A stretch of DNA of 5,138 nucleotides from Pseudomonadota bacterium (GCA_023437865.1 JAEZFE010000069.1:1-5138), one strand, 5' to 3'; positions 1-5,138 are shown, counted from the stretch's first letter. Program-made: numbers and translations. The notes: generated by a model not told the origin, from the letters alone.

Positions 1-48
1 CCAATAAAAAACCGCCGCATCCCCGGGGATGCGGCGGTTTTTTATTGG
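1..48. terminator. Bidirectional intrinsic terminator (48-bp perfect palindrome)
   Basis: The first 48 bases are identical to their own reverse complement. A GC-rich stem (CCGCCGCATCCCC paired with GGGGATGCGGCGG) is flanked by an A-run at 6-11 and a T-run at 38-43, so transcripts from either strand would end in a GC hairpin followed by six U residues. This is the canonical form of a Rho-independent terminator that works both ways. On the - strand it serves the lipoprotein gene, whose stop codon (42-44) lies within the palindrome. On the + strand it would serve an unseen gene left of the window. The palindrome has no unpaired spacer, so the RNA loop must form from the central C/G bases. The window starts exactly at its first base, so any longer symmetry cannot be seen. 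Confidence 0.9.
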
Positions 49-359
49 ACGGGAGCGGCGAGTGGCGGCAACGGAGCCAGCCACGTGCTGGACGAGCCGC
101 ACTGGAAGGCGGCCACGTTGGGGGTCAGCACGCCACAGCGCAGGGGTACCCAACTCTGGCCGATCAGGCCGGCGACGCCGAGGCCCGATTTGGAGCACTG
201 TCGTTCGGCGATGGCGCGAACGTCCTCGGGGGTCGAACTGACGCTGGAATAGCAGACATAGCTGGCAGGCCCTTGCGCAGTGTCGGGGACCAGCGGGCGG
301 GGCGTGGTGGAGCATCCGGCCAGCGCGAGCAGGGCGGCGGAGATGGCAAGTCGGCGCAT
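42..359 (-). CDS. Small cysteine-containing lipoprotein of unknown function
   Basis: This is a 105-residue protein with a lipoprotein signal peptide: two arginines after Met, a hydrophobic stretch, and the lipobox LAGC with the lipidated Cys at residue 16. The residue after it is Ser, which by the usual +2 rule favours outer-membrane sorting. The mature part is short and has four further cysteines (36, 55, 75, 87), enough for two disulfides in the periplasm, and a Pro/Ala-rich tail. I do not recognise a domain. The start is supported by a GGGGAG-type Shine-Dalgarno sequence (complement of 366-373) about six bases before ATG. It lies 65 bp downstream of the tetR-family gene on the same strand and could be co-transcribed with it; its transcript would end at the palindrome at 1-48. 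Expression is plausible from the signal peptide, SD and terminator together; function is unknown. Confidence 0.8.
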   Translation of the reverse strand: MRRLAISAALLALAGCSTTPRPLVPDTAQGPASYVCYSSVSSTPEDVRAIAERQCSKSGLGVAGLIGQSWVPLRCGVLTPNVAAFQCGSSSTWLAPLPPLAAPVQ

Positions 360-415
360 CGGAAACTCCCCTCGGATCGTGCAGCAACAACAGGCCTAAC
401 GCCGTTGCCGCCGCT

Positions 416-434
416 TGGCAAGGGTCACTTGCCA
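416..434 (-). other. Small inverted repeat around the tetR stop codon
   Basis: TGGCAAG (416-422) and CTTGCCA (428-434) are perfect 7-bp inverted arms around a 5-base loop that holds the stop codon of the tetR-family gene (425-427). There is no T-run after it on the - strand, so it is not a typical intrinsic terminator. It could be an RNA 3'-end or processing hairpin between the regulator and the lipoprotein gene, or chance. Confidence 0.35.
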
Positions 435-1081
435 GCCAGCCGGCGGAAGGTGGCCGGTGCGCCGGCCACGAAGGTGTCCACCAGCGAGGCCACTGCCGCG
501 TCCACGTCCACGACGATTTCCGGCTGATAGACCCAGCGGCGCAGGCCCACATAGCCCACCGCGCCATGCAGGCCGGCGGCGGCTTCGATCTCGGCCTCGG
601 TCAGCGGGGCATCGGGGTCAAGTCCCGCTTCGGCGCGGACCTCGCGGGTCAGCGGCAGGAACAGGTGCTCGCGCAGGAAGGCCAGGTAGCGGTTGGCCAT
701 CTCGTGGCTCTTCAGGCCGGCGAACATAAACAATCTCACCCGTTCGAAGCTGAAATTCACCCGCGTGTAGTTGCGGTACAGCTCGTGCAGGCGGTCGACC
801 AGCGGACGCGAGCGGTCGGTCAGCACCTCTTCCCAATCCGCATGCCAGCCGCCCTCGAATACTTCTTGGTAAACCCGCTCGATCAGGGCTTCCTTGTCGG
901 GGAAATAGCGGTAGAGCAACGGCTGGGTCACCCCCAGGCGCTGGGCCAGTGCGCGCGTCTGGCCCTCGAAGCCGGTCTCGGCGAAGAAACGGATCGCCTC
1001 GTCCACGATCAGCCGTTCACGCTCCTTGCGGGGAAGGCGGCGGCGGAGCTGGGCGGGGTCCAATTCTACGGTCACGGACAT
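425..1081 (-). CDS. TetR/AcrR-family transcriptional regulator
   Basis: A DNA-binding repressor of the TetR type, 218 residues from the chosen ATG, within the usual family length of about 190-230. The N-terminal domain (residues about 20-75) holds the typical helix-turn-helix: TRALAQRLGVTQPLLYRYFPDK at about 42-63, with the family's LYRYF-x-x-K-E-A-L signature. The remaining residues (about 85-215) form the divergent helical ligand-binding and dimer domain, which does not reveal the ligand. A basic stretch (RRRLPRKERER, 13-23) precedes the HTH. A nine-residue extension to a TTG at 1106-1108 is possible, but neither start has a strong SD; I prefer ATG at 1079-1081. The gene is divergent from the EamA transporter with about 113 bp between starts, the classic layout in which a TetR protein represses its neighbour and itself. 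That target is inferred. Confidence 0.92.
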   Translation of the reverse strand: MSVTVELDPAQLRRRLPRKERERLIVDEAIRFFAETGFEGQTRALAQRLGVTQPLLYRYFPDKEALIERVYQEVFEGGWHADWEEVLTDRSRPLVDRLHELYRNYTRVNFSFERVRLFMFAGLKSHEMANRYLAFLREHLFLPLTREVRAEAGLDPDAPLTEAEIEAAAGLHGAVGYVGLRRWVYQPEIVVDVDAAVASLVDTFVAGAPATFRRLAGK

Positions 1082-1194
1082 GCTCTGTTGTTGTGCAGGG
1101 AGGGGCAAAGGCCCATTGGCTGGGCATGATTACCATGCATGGCCTAAGGATTTCTAGGTGTGAAGATTTCATACTCTTGGTGGAGAGGTGGGGG
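1082..1194. promoter_or_regulatory. Divergent control region between tetR-family gene and transporter
   Basis: This 113-bp gap must hold the promoters for both divergent genes. It is more AT-rich than its surroundings in its right half. It contains a perfect 10-bp palindrome CCATGCATGG (1133-1142), overlapped on the left by GCATG-5-CATGC (1124-1128 and 1134-1138), and GCCCA-5-TGGGC (1111-1115 and 1121-1125). TetR-type proteins bind palindromic operators, so these nested symmetries are operator candidates. I could not identify convincing -35/-10 pairs on either strand. The SD for the transporter, GGAGAGG, lies at 1182-1188. Confidence 0.5.
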
Positions 1195-2076
1195 ATGGGC
1201 ATGCTGGCCGGATTGTTGTTGGCCGCCGTGGTGGTGATTTGGGGTGCCAACTGGCCCATCCTCAAACTGGGGCTGTCCCATGTGCCGCCGCTGTGGTTCG
1301 CGGTGTTGCGCATGGTTCTCGGGGTGCTGTCCTTCGCCGCGGTGCTGGTGCCGCTGGGGCGGTTCCGGCTGCCGGCGCGGCAGGACTGGCCGGTGGTATG
1401 GTCGGTGTCGCTGCTGCAGATGGCGGCGTTCAGCGCACTGATCAACGTGGCGCTGACGTCGGTGCCGGCGGGGCGCTCGGCCATCCTCGCCTATACCACA
1501 CCACTCTGGGTGACCCCGGGCGCGGTGCTGTTCCTCGGCGAAAAACTGACCCGCCCGCGGATGGCCGGTCTGTTCATGGGGCTGGCCGGCGTGGCGGTGC
1601 TGTTCAACCCGCTGTCCTTCGACTGGTCCAACCCGGCCTCGGTGTGGGGCAATCTGATGCTGATGGCCTCCGCCCTGGTGTGGGCGGCGGCTATCCTGCA
1701 TGTGCGTGGGCACCGGTGGGCTGGTTCACCGCTGGATCTTGCGCCCTGGCAGATGCTGGCGGCCATCCCGCCGCTGGCGCTGCTGGCCTGGCTGGTCGAG
1801 GGCCCGCCCCACGCCGATATGAGCCCCACCTTCCTGTGGGTGGCGGCCTATAATGGCCCGCTCGCCACCGCCTTTGCCTTCTGGGCCGCCATCACGGTGA
1901 CCCGCATGCTGCCGGCCATCACCGTGTCGCTGGCTTTTCTCTGCGTGCCGGTGGCTGGCTTGGTGCTCTCCACCCTGGTTCTGGGCGAGGGGATGAGCAG
2001 CGCCAATCTACTGGGATTGGCGCTGATCGTCGGCGGTGTGGCGGTGGTGGCGGTGGGGGATGCGCGGCGGAGGTAG
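1195..2076 (+). CDS. EamA/DMT-superfamily inner-membrane transporter
   Basis: A 293-residue, very hydrophobic protein with about ten predicted membrane helices arranged as two EamA repeats (residues about 4-137 and 150-287), the standard size and layout of drug/metabolite transporter superfamily exporters (RhaT/YdcZ/EamA-like). Supporting motifs are WGANWP near the end of the first helix (16-21), the AYTTPLW segment (99-105) followed by FLGEKLT (113-119) closing the fourth helix of repeat one, and VPVAGLVLSTLVLGEG (251-266) as its counterpart in repeat two. Members export amino acids, metabolites or drugs; substrate cannot be read from sequence. ATG at 1195 is chosen because GGAGAGG (1182-1188) lies six bases upstream; an in-frame ATG at 1201 is an alternative. 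The open frame extends further upstream to 949, but that part is antisense to the regulator. Control by the divergent TetR protein is inferred. Confidence 0.92.
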   Translation: MGMLAGLLLAAVVVIWGANWPILKLGLSHVPPLWFAVLRMVLGVLSFAAVLVPLGRFRLPARQDWPVVWSVSLLQMAAFSALINVALTSVPAGRSAILAYTTPLWVTPGAVLFLGEKLTRPRMAGLFMGLAGVAVLFNPLSFDWSNPASVWGNLMLMASALVWAAAILHVRGHRWAGSPLDLAPWQMLAAIPPLALLAWLVEGPPHADMSPTFLWVAAYNGPLATAFAFWAAITVTRMLPAITVSLAFLCVPVAGLVLSTLVLGEGMSSANLLGLALIVGGVAVVAVGDARRR

Positions 2077-2077
2077 C

Positions 2078-3046
2078 CTAAACCACCTTCCACGGCGGCT
2101 CGGTTCCGGCAAACACCGCCTTCAGGTTGGCGATGCAATCGGCGCCCATGCGGTCGCGGGTTTCGACCGTCGATGTGCCGATATGCGGCAGCAGGGTGGC
2201 GTTGGAGAGTTCCAGGTAGCGCTTGTCGAAATTGGGTTCGCCCGCGAAGACGTCGAGGCCGGCGGCGGCGATATGGCCCGAAGCCAGCGCCTCGATCAGG
2301 GCGTCGTCCTCCACCAGGTCGCCGCGCGCGGTGTTGACCAGCACCGCGCCGCGCGGCAGCCAGGACAGGCTTTGCCGGTTGATCAAATGGCGGGTCTCCG
2401 GCGTGGCGGGGGCGTGCAGGGTGACAATGTGGCTGGCCCGAAACAGCCCTTCCAGCGTGTCATGATAGGTCGCGCCGGCCTCCTGCTCGGCGGGCAGGCG
2501 GCGGCGCTGGTGGTAGGCGATGCGCATGCCGAAGGGGCGTGCGCGTTCGGCAACGGCACGACCGATGCGGCCCATGCCGACGATGCCCAGCACCTTGGCT
2601 TCCGGATCGGTGCCCAGCCCCTTCCATGCCGTCCACGCGCCCCAGCGGCCGGCGCGCAGCTCGGCTTCGTATTGGGTGGCGCGGCGGCACGCCATGAGCA
2701 AGAGGGTGAGCGCCAGATCGGCAGTGGCTTCGGTGGTGGCGTCGGGCGTGTAGGTGACCGTAATGCCGCGCGCCTTGGCCGCTTCGATATCGATGTGGTT
2801 GAAGCCCACCGAGTAGGTGGCGATCACCCGCACGCTGGCCGGCAGCGCCGCGATAATCTCGGCGGGCAGGCGGTCGGTCAGCGTCACCAGCAGGCCATCG
2901 GCCTGATGCGCGGCCGCGCGGGCGGCCAGATCCGCTGGCTCCAGCACGTGGTCTTCCGGATTGAACAGTGGCTCGAACGAGTCGGCGATGGCCTCCTCCA
3001 CGCGGGGCGGCAGGCGGCGGGCGACGACGAGGCGGGGCTTGGTCAT
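2078..3046 (-). CDS. D-isomer-specific 2-hydroxyacid dehydrogenase (glyoxylate/hydroxypyruvate reductase type)
   Basis: A 322-residue NAD(P)-dependent oxidoreductase, typical family length. It interconverts a 2-keto acid and a D-2-hydroxy acid in the cytoplasm; closest in feel to glyoxylate/hydroxypyruvate reductases. The N- and C-terminal parts form the substrate domain, with the loop YSVGFNHID at 78-86. The central Rossmann domain has GMGRIG at 157-162. The catalytic trio is present: Arg241 in NTARGDLV, Glu270 in FAGEP, and His288 in LLPHIGTST. After the second beta strand comes YHQRRR (178-183); positive charges there in related enzymes favour NADPH over NADH, an inference. The ATG at 3044-3046 lacks a strong SD, but the N-terminus fits the family. 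It converges on the transporter gene with one base between stops, and diverges from the DUF1207 gene. The exact substrate is not determinable. Confidence 0.94.
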   Translation of the reverse strand: MTKPRLVVARRLPPRVEEAIADSFEPLFNPEDHVLEPADLAARAAAHQADGLLVTLTDRLPAEIIAALPASVRVIATYSVGFNHIDIEAAKARGITVTYTPDATTEATADLALTLLLMACRRATQYEAELRAGRWGAWTAWKGLGTDPEAKVLGIVGMGRIGRAVAERARPFGMRIAYHQRRRLPAEQEAGATYHDTLEGLFRASHIVTLHAPATPETRHLINRQSLSWLPRGAVLVNTARGDLVEDDALIEALASGHIAAAGLDVFAGEPNFDKRYLELSNATLLPHIGTSTVETRDRMGADCIANLKAVFAGTEPPWKVV

Positions 3047-3181
3047 GGCGGGCTCGATCCAAATGGTAGGACCAGTAGGTTAGCGTTCCTCAGGCCTATG
3101 ACAAGCGGTTCGTTCGCTTGCCCTTTGACCGGACTTCCAAGCGGTTCCTGGGGCTGCCATCTCAGCCCCAGGAGGGTACTC
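3047..3181. promoter_or_regulatory. Divergent intergenic region between dehydrogenase and DUF1207 genes
   Basis: A 135-bp gap holding the upstream signals of two divergent genes. Seen here: a direct repeat CAAGCGGTTC at 3102-3111 and 3138-3147 (36 bp start to start); an inverted pair CAAGCG/CGCTTG at 3102-3107 and 3115-3120; and the hairpin at 3146-3173 described separately. A weak - strand promoter candidate for the dehydrogenase is TTGTCA (complement of 3099-3104), 16 bp, TAACCT (complement of 3077-3082). On the + strand TTGACC (3125-3130) resembles a -35 box, but nothing like a -10 follows at the right distance. Confidence 0.4.
3146..3173 (+). promoter_or_regulatory. 5'-UTR hairpin overlapping the Shine-Dalgarno of the DUF1207 gene
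   Basis: TCCTGGGGCTG (3146-3156) and CAGCCCCAGGA (3163-3173) are perfect 11-bp inverted arms around a 6-base loop (CCATCT), extendable by a G-U pair at 3145/3174. The right arm runs into the Shine-Dalgarno AGGAGGG (3170-3176), so AGGA of the SD is paired in the stem while GGG and the ATG at 3182 remain outside. No T-run follows, so this is not an intrinsic terminator. In the mRNA the structure would lower ribosome access, suggesting control of translation or protection of the 5' end; this role is inferred. Confidence 0.6.
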
Positions 3182-4036
3182 ATGCGGAAGCAAGCGTTTG
3201 CGGCATTGGCATTGCTGGCTTTGGCGGCGCCGGCCCGGGCTGAGGAGCAAGCCGCCGAGGAGCAAGCCGAAGTGTTGCCGAGGACGCGGCTGTTCGATCC
3301 GCTTCTAGCCGATCCACGCTGGCCCCACTTCTCGGCGGCGGTGCAGGACTACGGCGGCGATGCGGGCGTGGGAACGGCGGGGGCGGTCTCGTTGGGCAAT
3401 GGCTTCTCATTGTACCAAGCGCCGGGTCTTGGTGGCACTTGGGGCGTCGGTGTGCAGGCGGCGGTCTTCGCCCTGTTTGACCTGGAGGCCGAGTCCATGG
3501 ACCTGATCAACGCCGATTACTGGCTGGGCATCCCATTCACCTGGCGTTCGGGGCCATGGTCGGCAATGGCGCGCGTGTTTCATCAAAGCTCGCATTTGGG
3601 CGATGAATACCTGCTGCGCAGCCAGACAAACCGCCGCTCGCGAGTGAACTTGTCCTACGAGGCGGTGGATCTAAGGGTATCGCGTGAGTTTCTCGACAAG
3701 GTGGTGCGGGTCTATGCCGGAGGCGGGTATATCTTCGACAAGGAGCCGTCCGACCTCGACCCTGGTTTCGCCCAATGGGGTGTCGAACTGCGCGGGCCTT
3801 GGCGCTTTGCCAATGAACGGCTGCGGCCCATTGCGGCGGTGGATTTCCAAAGCACAGAGGAAACCGGCTGGGATGTAGATGTGTCCACCCGTGCCGGTGT
3901 TGAACTGACCAGCACGGTGGACCGCGACTACACCCTTCAGTTCACGCTGGAATACTACCGGGGGCGCAACCCCAACGGCCAGTTCTACACCGACGCAGCC
4001 GAATTCTACGGCTTCGGGGTGCACGCCTATTTCTGA
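3182..4036 (+). CDS. DUF1207-family predicted outer-membrane protein
   Basis: A 284-residue secreted protein that I recognise as DUF1207. A Sec signal peptide (MRKQ, hydrophobic core, cleavage likely after ARA at residue 20) is followed by an acidic duplicated EEQAAEEQAE segment (21-30). Family-like segments follow: RLFDPLLADPRWPHFSA (36-52), the very characteristic FDLEAESMDLINADYWLGIP (99-118) and RVFHQSSHLGDEYLLR (131-146), then RVNLSYEAVDL (154-164) and YAGGGYIFDKEPSDLDP (178-194). Alternating polar/aromatic strands and a terminal Phe (YGFGVHAYF) fit an outer-membrane beta barrel recognised by the BAM machinery. The molecular role of the family is not known to me. The ATG at 3182 is set by the signal peptide and by AGGAGGG six bases upstream; the frame stays open far to the left only because it lies antisense to the dehydrogenase. 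Its 3' end overlaps the DUF1059 gene by 10 bp. Confidence 0.9.
   Translation: MRKQAFAALALLALAAPARAEEQAAEEQAEVLPRTRLFDPLLADPRWPHFSAAVQDYGGDAGVGTAGAVSLGNGFSLYQAPGLGGTWGVGVQAAVFALFDLEAESMDLINADYWLGIPFTWRSGPWSAMARVFHQSSHLGDEYLLRSQTNRRSRVNLSYEAVDLRVSREFLDKVVRVYAGGGYIFDKEPSDLDPGFAQWGVELRGPWRFANERLRPIAAVDFQSTEETGWDVDVSTRAGVELTSTVDRDYTLQFTLEYYRGRNPNGQFYTDAAEFYGFGVHAYF
3242..3271 (+). repeat. Short in-frame tandem repeat encoding EEQAAEEQAE
   Basis: GAGGAGCAAGCCG occurs twice, 15 bases apart, within the DUF1207 gene, giving two EEQA copies right after the predicted signal-peptide cleavage site. The unit keeps the frame, so gain or loss of a copy would only change linker length. It probably forms a disordered or helical acidic linker before the barrel. 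Confidence 0.55.
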
Positions 4037-4224
4037 GCCGGTATCCGTTCCTCATGGGCGATCTGGCGTAATTGGGCGCGGAACTCCGGGGTGTCCTGAT
4101 GGCCGTGCACCTGGACGGCGTGCTGGACGGCGGCCTCGATCAGTTCGCTTTCGCTATCGGCGGACAGCGCCACCGAGCATTTGGACTCGGGAAATTCCCG
4201 GCAATCGATGATTTTGCGGGCCAT
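4027..4224 (-). CDS. DUF1059-family small protein
   Basis: A complete 65-residue cytoplasmic protein matching the DUF1059 pattern as I know it: N-terminal MARKIIDCREFPESKCSVAL (DCR-F-P with a second Cys at 16), a central SESELIEAAVQHAVQVHGHQDT (24-45) with the family's AxxHAxxxHGxxDT core, and a C-terminal EFRAQLRQIAHEE helix. The conserved Cys8, Cys16, His35, His40 and His42 could bind a metal, but that is speculation; the family role is unknown. The start is well supported: AGGAG (complement of 4231-4235) lies six bases before ATG. It is 78 bp downstream of the hlyC/corC-like gene on the same strand and may be co-transcribed with it. Its stop lies inside the 3' end of the convergent DUF1207 gene. 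Confidence 0.9.
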   Translation of the reverse strand: MARKIIDCREFPESKCSVALSADSESELIEAAVQHAVQVHGHQDTPEFRAQLRQIAHEERIPAQK

Positions 4225-4302
4225 GGCGCACTCCTGGGGAAAAGGTTGGGCGTTGCCCCCACCTGGGAGCTTCGCCGCCTTCCAGCAATGGCCCGCCCTA
4301 AA
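4225..4302 (-). other. Spacer between hlyC/corC-like gene and DUF1059 gene
   Basis: A 78-bp gap between two same-strand genes. I find the SD of the DUF1059 gene (complement of 4231-4235) and only a small GGGC-3-GCCC hairpin possibility; there is no stem followed by a T-run and no clear -35/-10 pair. The absence of a terminator makes read-through from the upstream gene plausible. Confidence 0.4.
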
Positions 4303-5138
4303 TCAGACGCCGCTACCGCTTGTTTCGTCGTCGCGCTTCGGCGGGATCAGCAGCACGCGGTCGATGCGGCGGGCGTCCATGTCCACGACCTCGAACTGCC
4401 AGCCCTCCCAATGGAAGTGCTCGCCGATCTGCGGCAGGTGGGCCAATTGGGACAGCACGAACCCGGCCAGGGTGTGAAAGTCGCCTTCCTCGCCCATACC
4501 GGACAGGCCGGTCAGCGATTCCACCTCTTCGATGGCGACCATGCCGTCGACCAGCCAGGAGCCGTCCTCGCGCTTGACCGCCGAGGATTCCTCGCCGCCG
4601 CCCTCGGAGGGAAGCTCGCCGGCGATGGCCTCCAGGATGTCGGTCATGGTGACGATACCCTCGAACCCGCCATATTCGTCCAGAACCACCGCCATGGGCG
4701 CGCCGGTCTGGCGGAACAGCTCAATGACGCGCGGTGCGCGGGTGCCCTCGTGGATCACCGGGGCGGGGGTCACCAACGATAAGGGATCGAATTTTTCGCC
4801 CGCCAGCAGGCGCTCAAGGATACGGCGGGTGTCGAGCACGCCGATAATGTCGTCGAGCGAACCGCGCGCCACCGGGAAGCGGGAATGGGGGGCCTCGGCC
4901 ATCTGGCGGCGCCATTGCTGCACTGGCTCGTTGGCGTCCAGCCACACCACGTCGGGGCGCGGGGTCATGATGGAGCCCACCGGGCGGTCGGCAAAGCGCA
5001 TGACCCGGTCCATCATTTCCTTCTCGACCGGCTCGATGACGCCGGCCAGCGCGCCTTCGGCGATGAAGGCGCGCACTTCCTCCTCGGTCACCGACTTGGT
5101 GTCGTGCGGGCGCTGGCCCAGCAAGGTCAGCAGCGAAT
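4303..5138 (-). CDS. HlyC/CorC (CNNM-like) CBS-domain protein, C-terminal part
   Basis: This is a partial gene whose 5' end lies beyond the right edge; 277 codons plus stop are visible. Counting from the first visible residue, SLLTLLGQRP is followed by EEEVRAFIAEGALAGVIEP (18-36), typical of the stretch linking the DUF21 membrane domain to the CBS pair. CBS 1 (about 55-110) starts with SIMTPRPDV; CBS 2 (about 120-173) includes VLDEYGGFEGIVTMTDILEAI (151-171). The CorC_HlyC (transporter-associated) domain covers about 190-266, from DGSWLVDGM to RRIDRVLLIPP. Full members have an N-terminal DUF21 membrane domain and are linked to magnesium/cobalt efflux or resistance; that domain is not visible here, so it could also be a soluble CorC-type form. 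The TTG at 5122-5124 is an internal codon, not the start, because the family-like reading continues to the window edge. The stop at 4303-4305 is followed by the DUF1059 gene. Confidence 0.93.
   Translation of the reverse strand, partial: SLLTLLGQRPHDTKSVTEEEVRAFIAEGALAGVIEPVEKEMMDRVMRFADRPVGSIMTPRPDVVWLDANEPVQQWRRQMAEAPHSRFPVARGSLDDIIGVLDTRRILERLLAGEKFDPLSLVTPAPVIHEGTRAPRVIELFRQTGAPMAVVLDEYGGFEGIVTMTDILEAIAGELPSEGGGEESSAVKREDGSWLVDGMVAIEEVESLTGLSGMGEEGDFHTLAGFVLSQLAHLPQIGEHFHWEGWQFEVVDMDARRIDRVLLIPPKRDDETSGSGV

Noticed and set aside
566..1129. 187-codon + strand open frame opposite the tetR-family gene
   Set aside because: Antisense shadow of a well-recognised TetR gene; the composition resembles a mirrored high-GC frame and there is no SD.
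949..1194. N-terminal extension of the EamA transporter to 949
   Set aside because: The extension is antisense to the regulator, Arg/Ser-rich and unlike the family; ATG at 1195 has an SD and starts directly with the first membrane helix.
3125..3153. TTGACC at 3125-3130 as a sigma-70 promoter for the DUF1207 gene
   Set aside because: The -35-like box is good, but the bases 16-18 downstream are G/C-rich with no -10 match, and they fall inside the hairpin arm.
3146..3173. Reading the hairpin as an intrinsic terminator for an upstream + transcript
   Set aside because: No T-run follows either arm on the + strand and it sits directly at an SD/start codon; no + strand gene ends upstream.
2036..3181. 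Long + strand open frame of 382 codons in frame with, and upstream of, the DUF1207 gene
   Set aside because: It is antisense to the dehydrogenase, which has all its family motifs; the DUF1207 signal peptide and SD place the true start at 3182. High-GC codon bias opens such frames.
4072..4782. 236-codon + strand open frame opposite the hlyC/corC-like and DUF1059 genes
   Set aside because: The - strand frames have clear CBS, CorC_HlyC and DUF1059 motifs; the + frame has no recognisable domain and no SD, and crosses two real genes.
5122..5124. TTG as start of a complete 273-residue CorC-like protein
   Set aside because: The frame is open to the window edge and the residues before TTG (SLLT) continue the family-like sequence, so the gene is truncated by the window, not started here.
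1..5138. CRISPR array, tRNA, insertion sequence, phage or defence genes
   Set aside because: I saw no spaced repeat array, tRNA-like cloverleaf, transposase motif or defence domain; all sizeable stretches are accounted for by the seven genes and short gaps.

Overview
The window is a compact, high-GC (by eye about two thirds G+C) bacterial chromosomal segment with seven protein-coding genes, two of them in a + orientation and five in a - orientation. Gene style, a Gram-negative lipoprotein, an outer-membrane barrel protein and the protein families present suggest a proteobacterium. An alphaproteobacterium of the Rhodospirillales/Magnetospirillum kind is my best guess, but this is inference from composition and protein flavour only.

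Layout from left to right: (1) a perfect 48-bp palindrome at the extreme left edge that reads as a bidirectional intrinsic terminator; (2) a small cysteine-containing lipoprotein gene (-), whose stop codon lies inside that palindrome; (3) a TetR-family regulator (-), 65 bp upstream of the lipoprotein gene; (4) a divergently oriented EamA/DMT-family membrane transporter (+), probably the regulator's target or at least sharing its control region; (5) a D-isomer-specific 2-hydroxyacid dehydrogenase of the glyoxylate/hydroxypyruvate reductase type (-), convergent with the transporter with one base between the stop codons; (6) a DUF1207 predicted outer-membrane protein (+), divergent from the dehydrogenase across a 135-bp intergenic region rich in small repeats, including a strong hairpin that overlaps its Shine-Dalgarno sequence; (7) a 65-residue DUF1059 protein (-), whose 3' end overlaps that of the DUF1207 gene by 10 bp; (8) the C-terminal part of a HlyC/CorC (CNNM-like) CBS-domain membrane protein (-), running off the right edge.

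The genes do not form one pathway. The supportable functional units are the tetR/transporter divergent pair, possibly with the lipoprotein as a downstream partner of tetR, and the hlyC/corC-DUF1059 same-strand pair. The dehydrogenase and the DUF1207 gene share an upstream region but have no evident biochemical link. I see no CRISPR array, insertion sequence, phage gene, tRNA or rRNA. Nothing here convincingly constitutes a new multi-gene system. The most interesting signals are regulatory: the SD-overlapping hairpin, the repeat-bearing intergenic regions and the symmetrical terminator.
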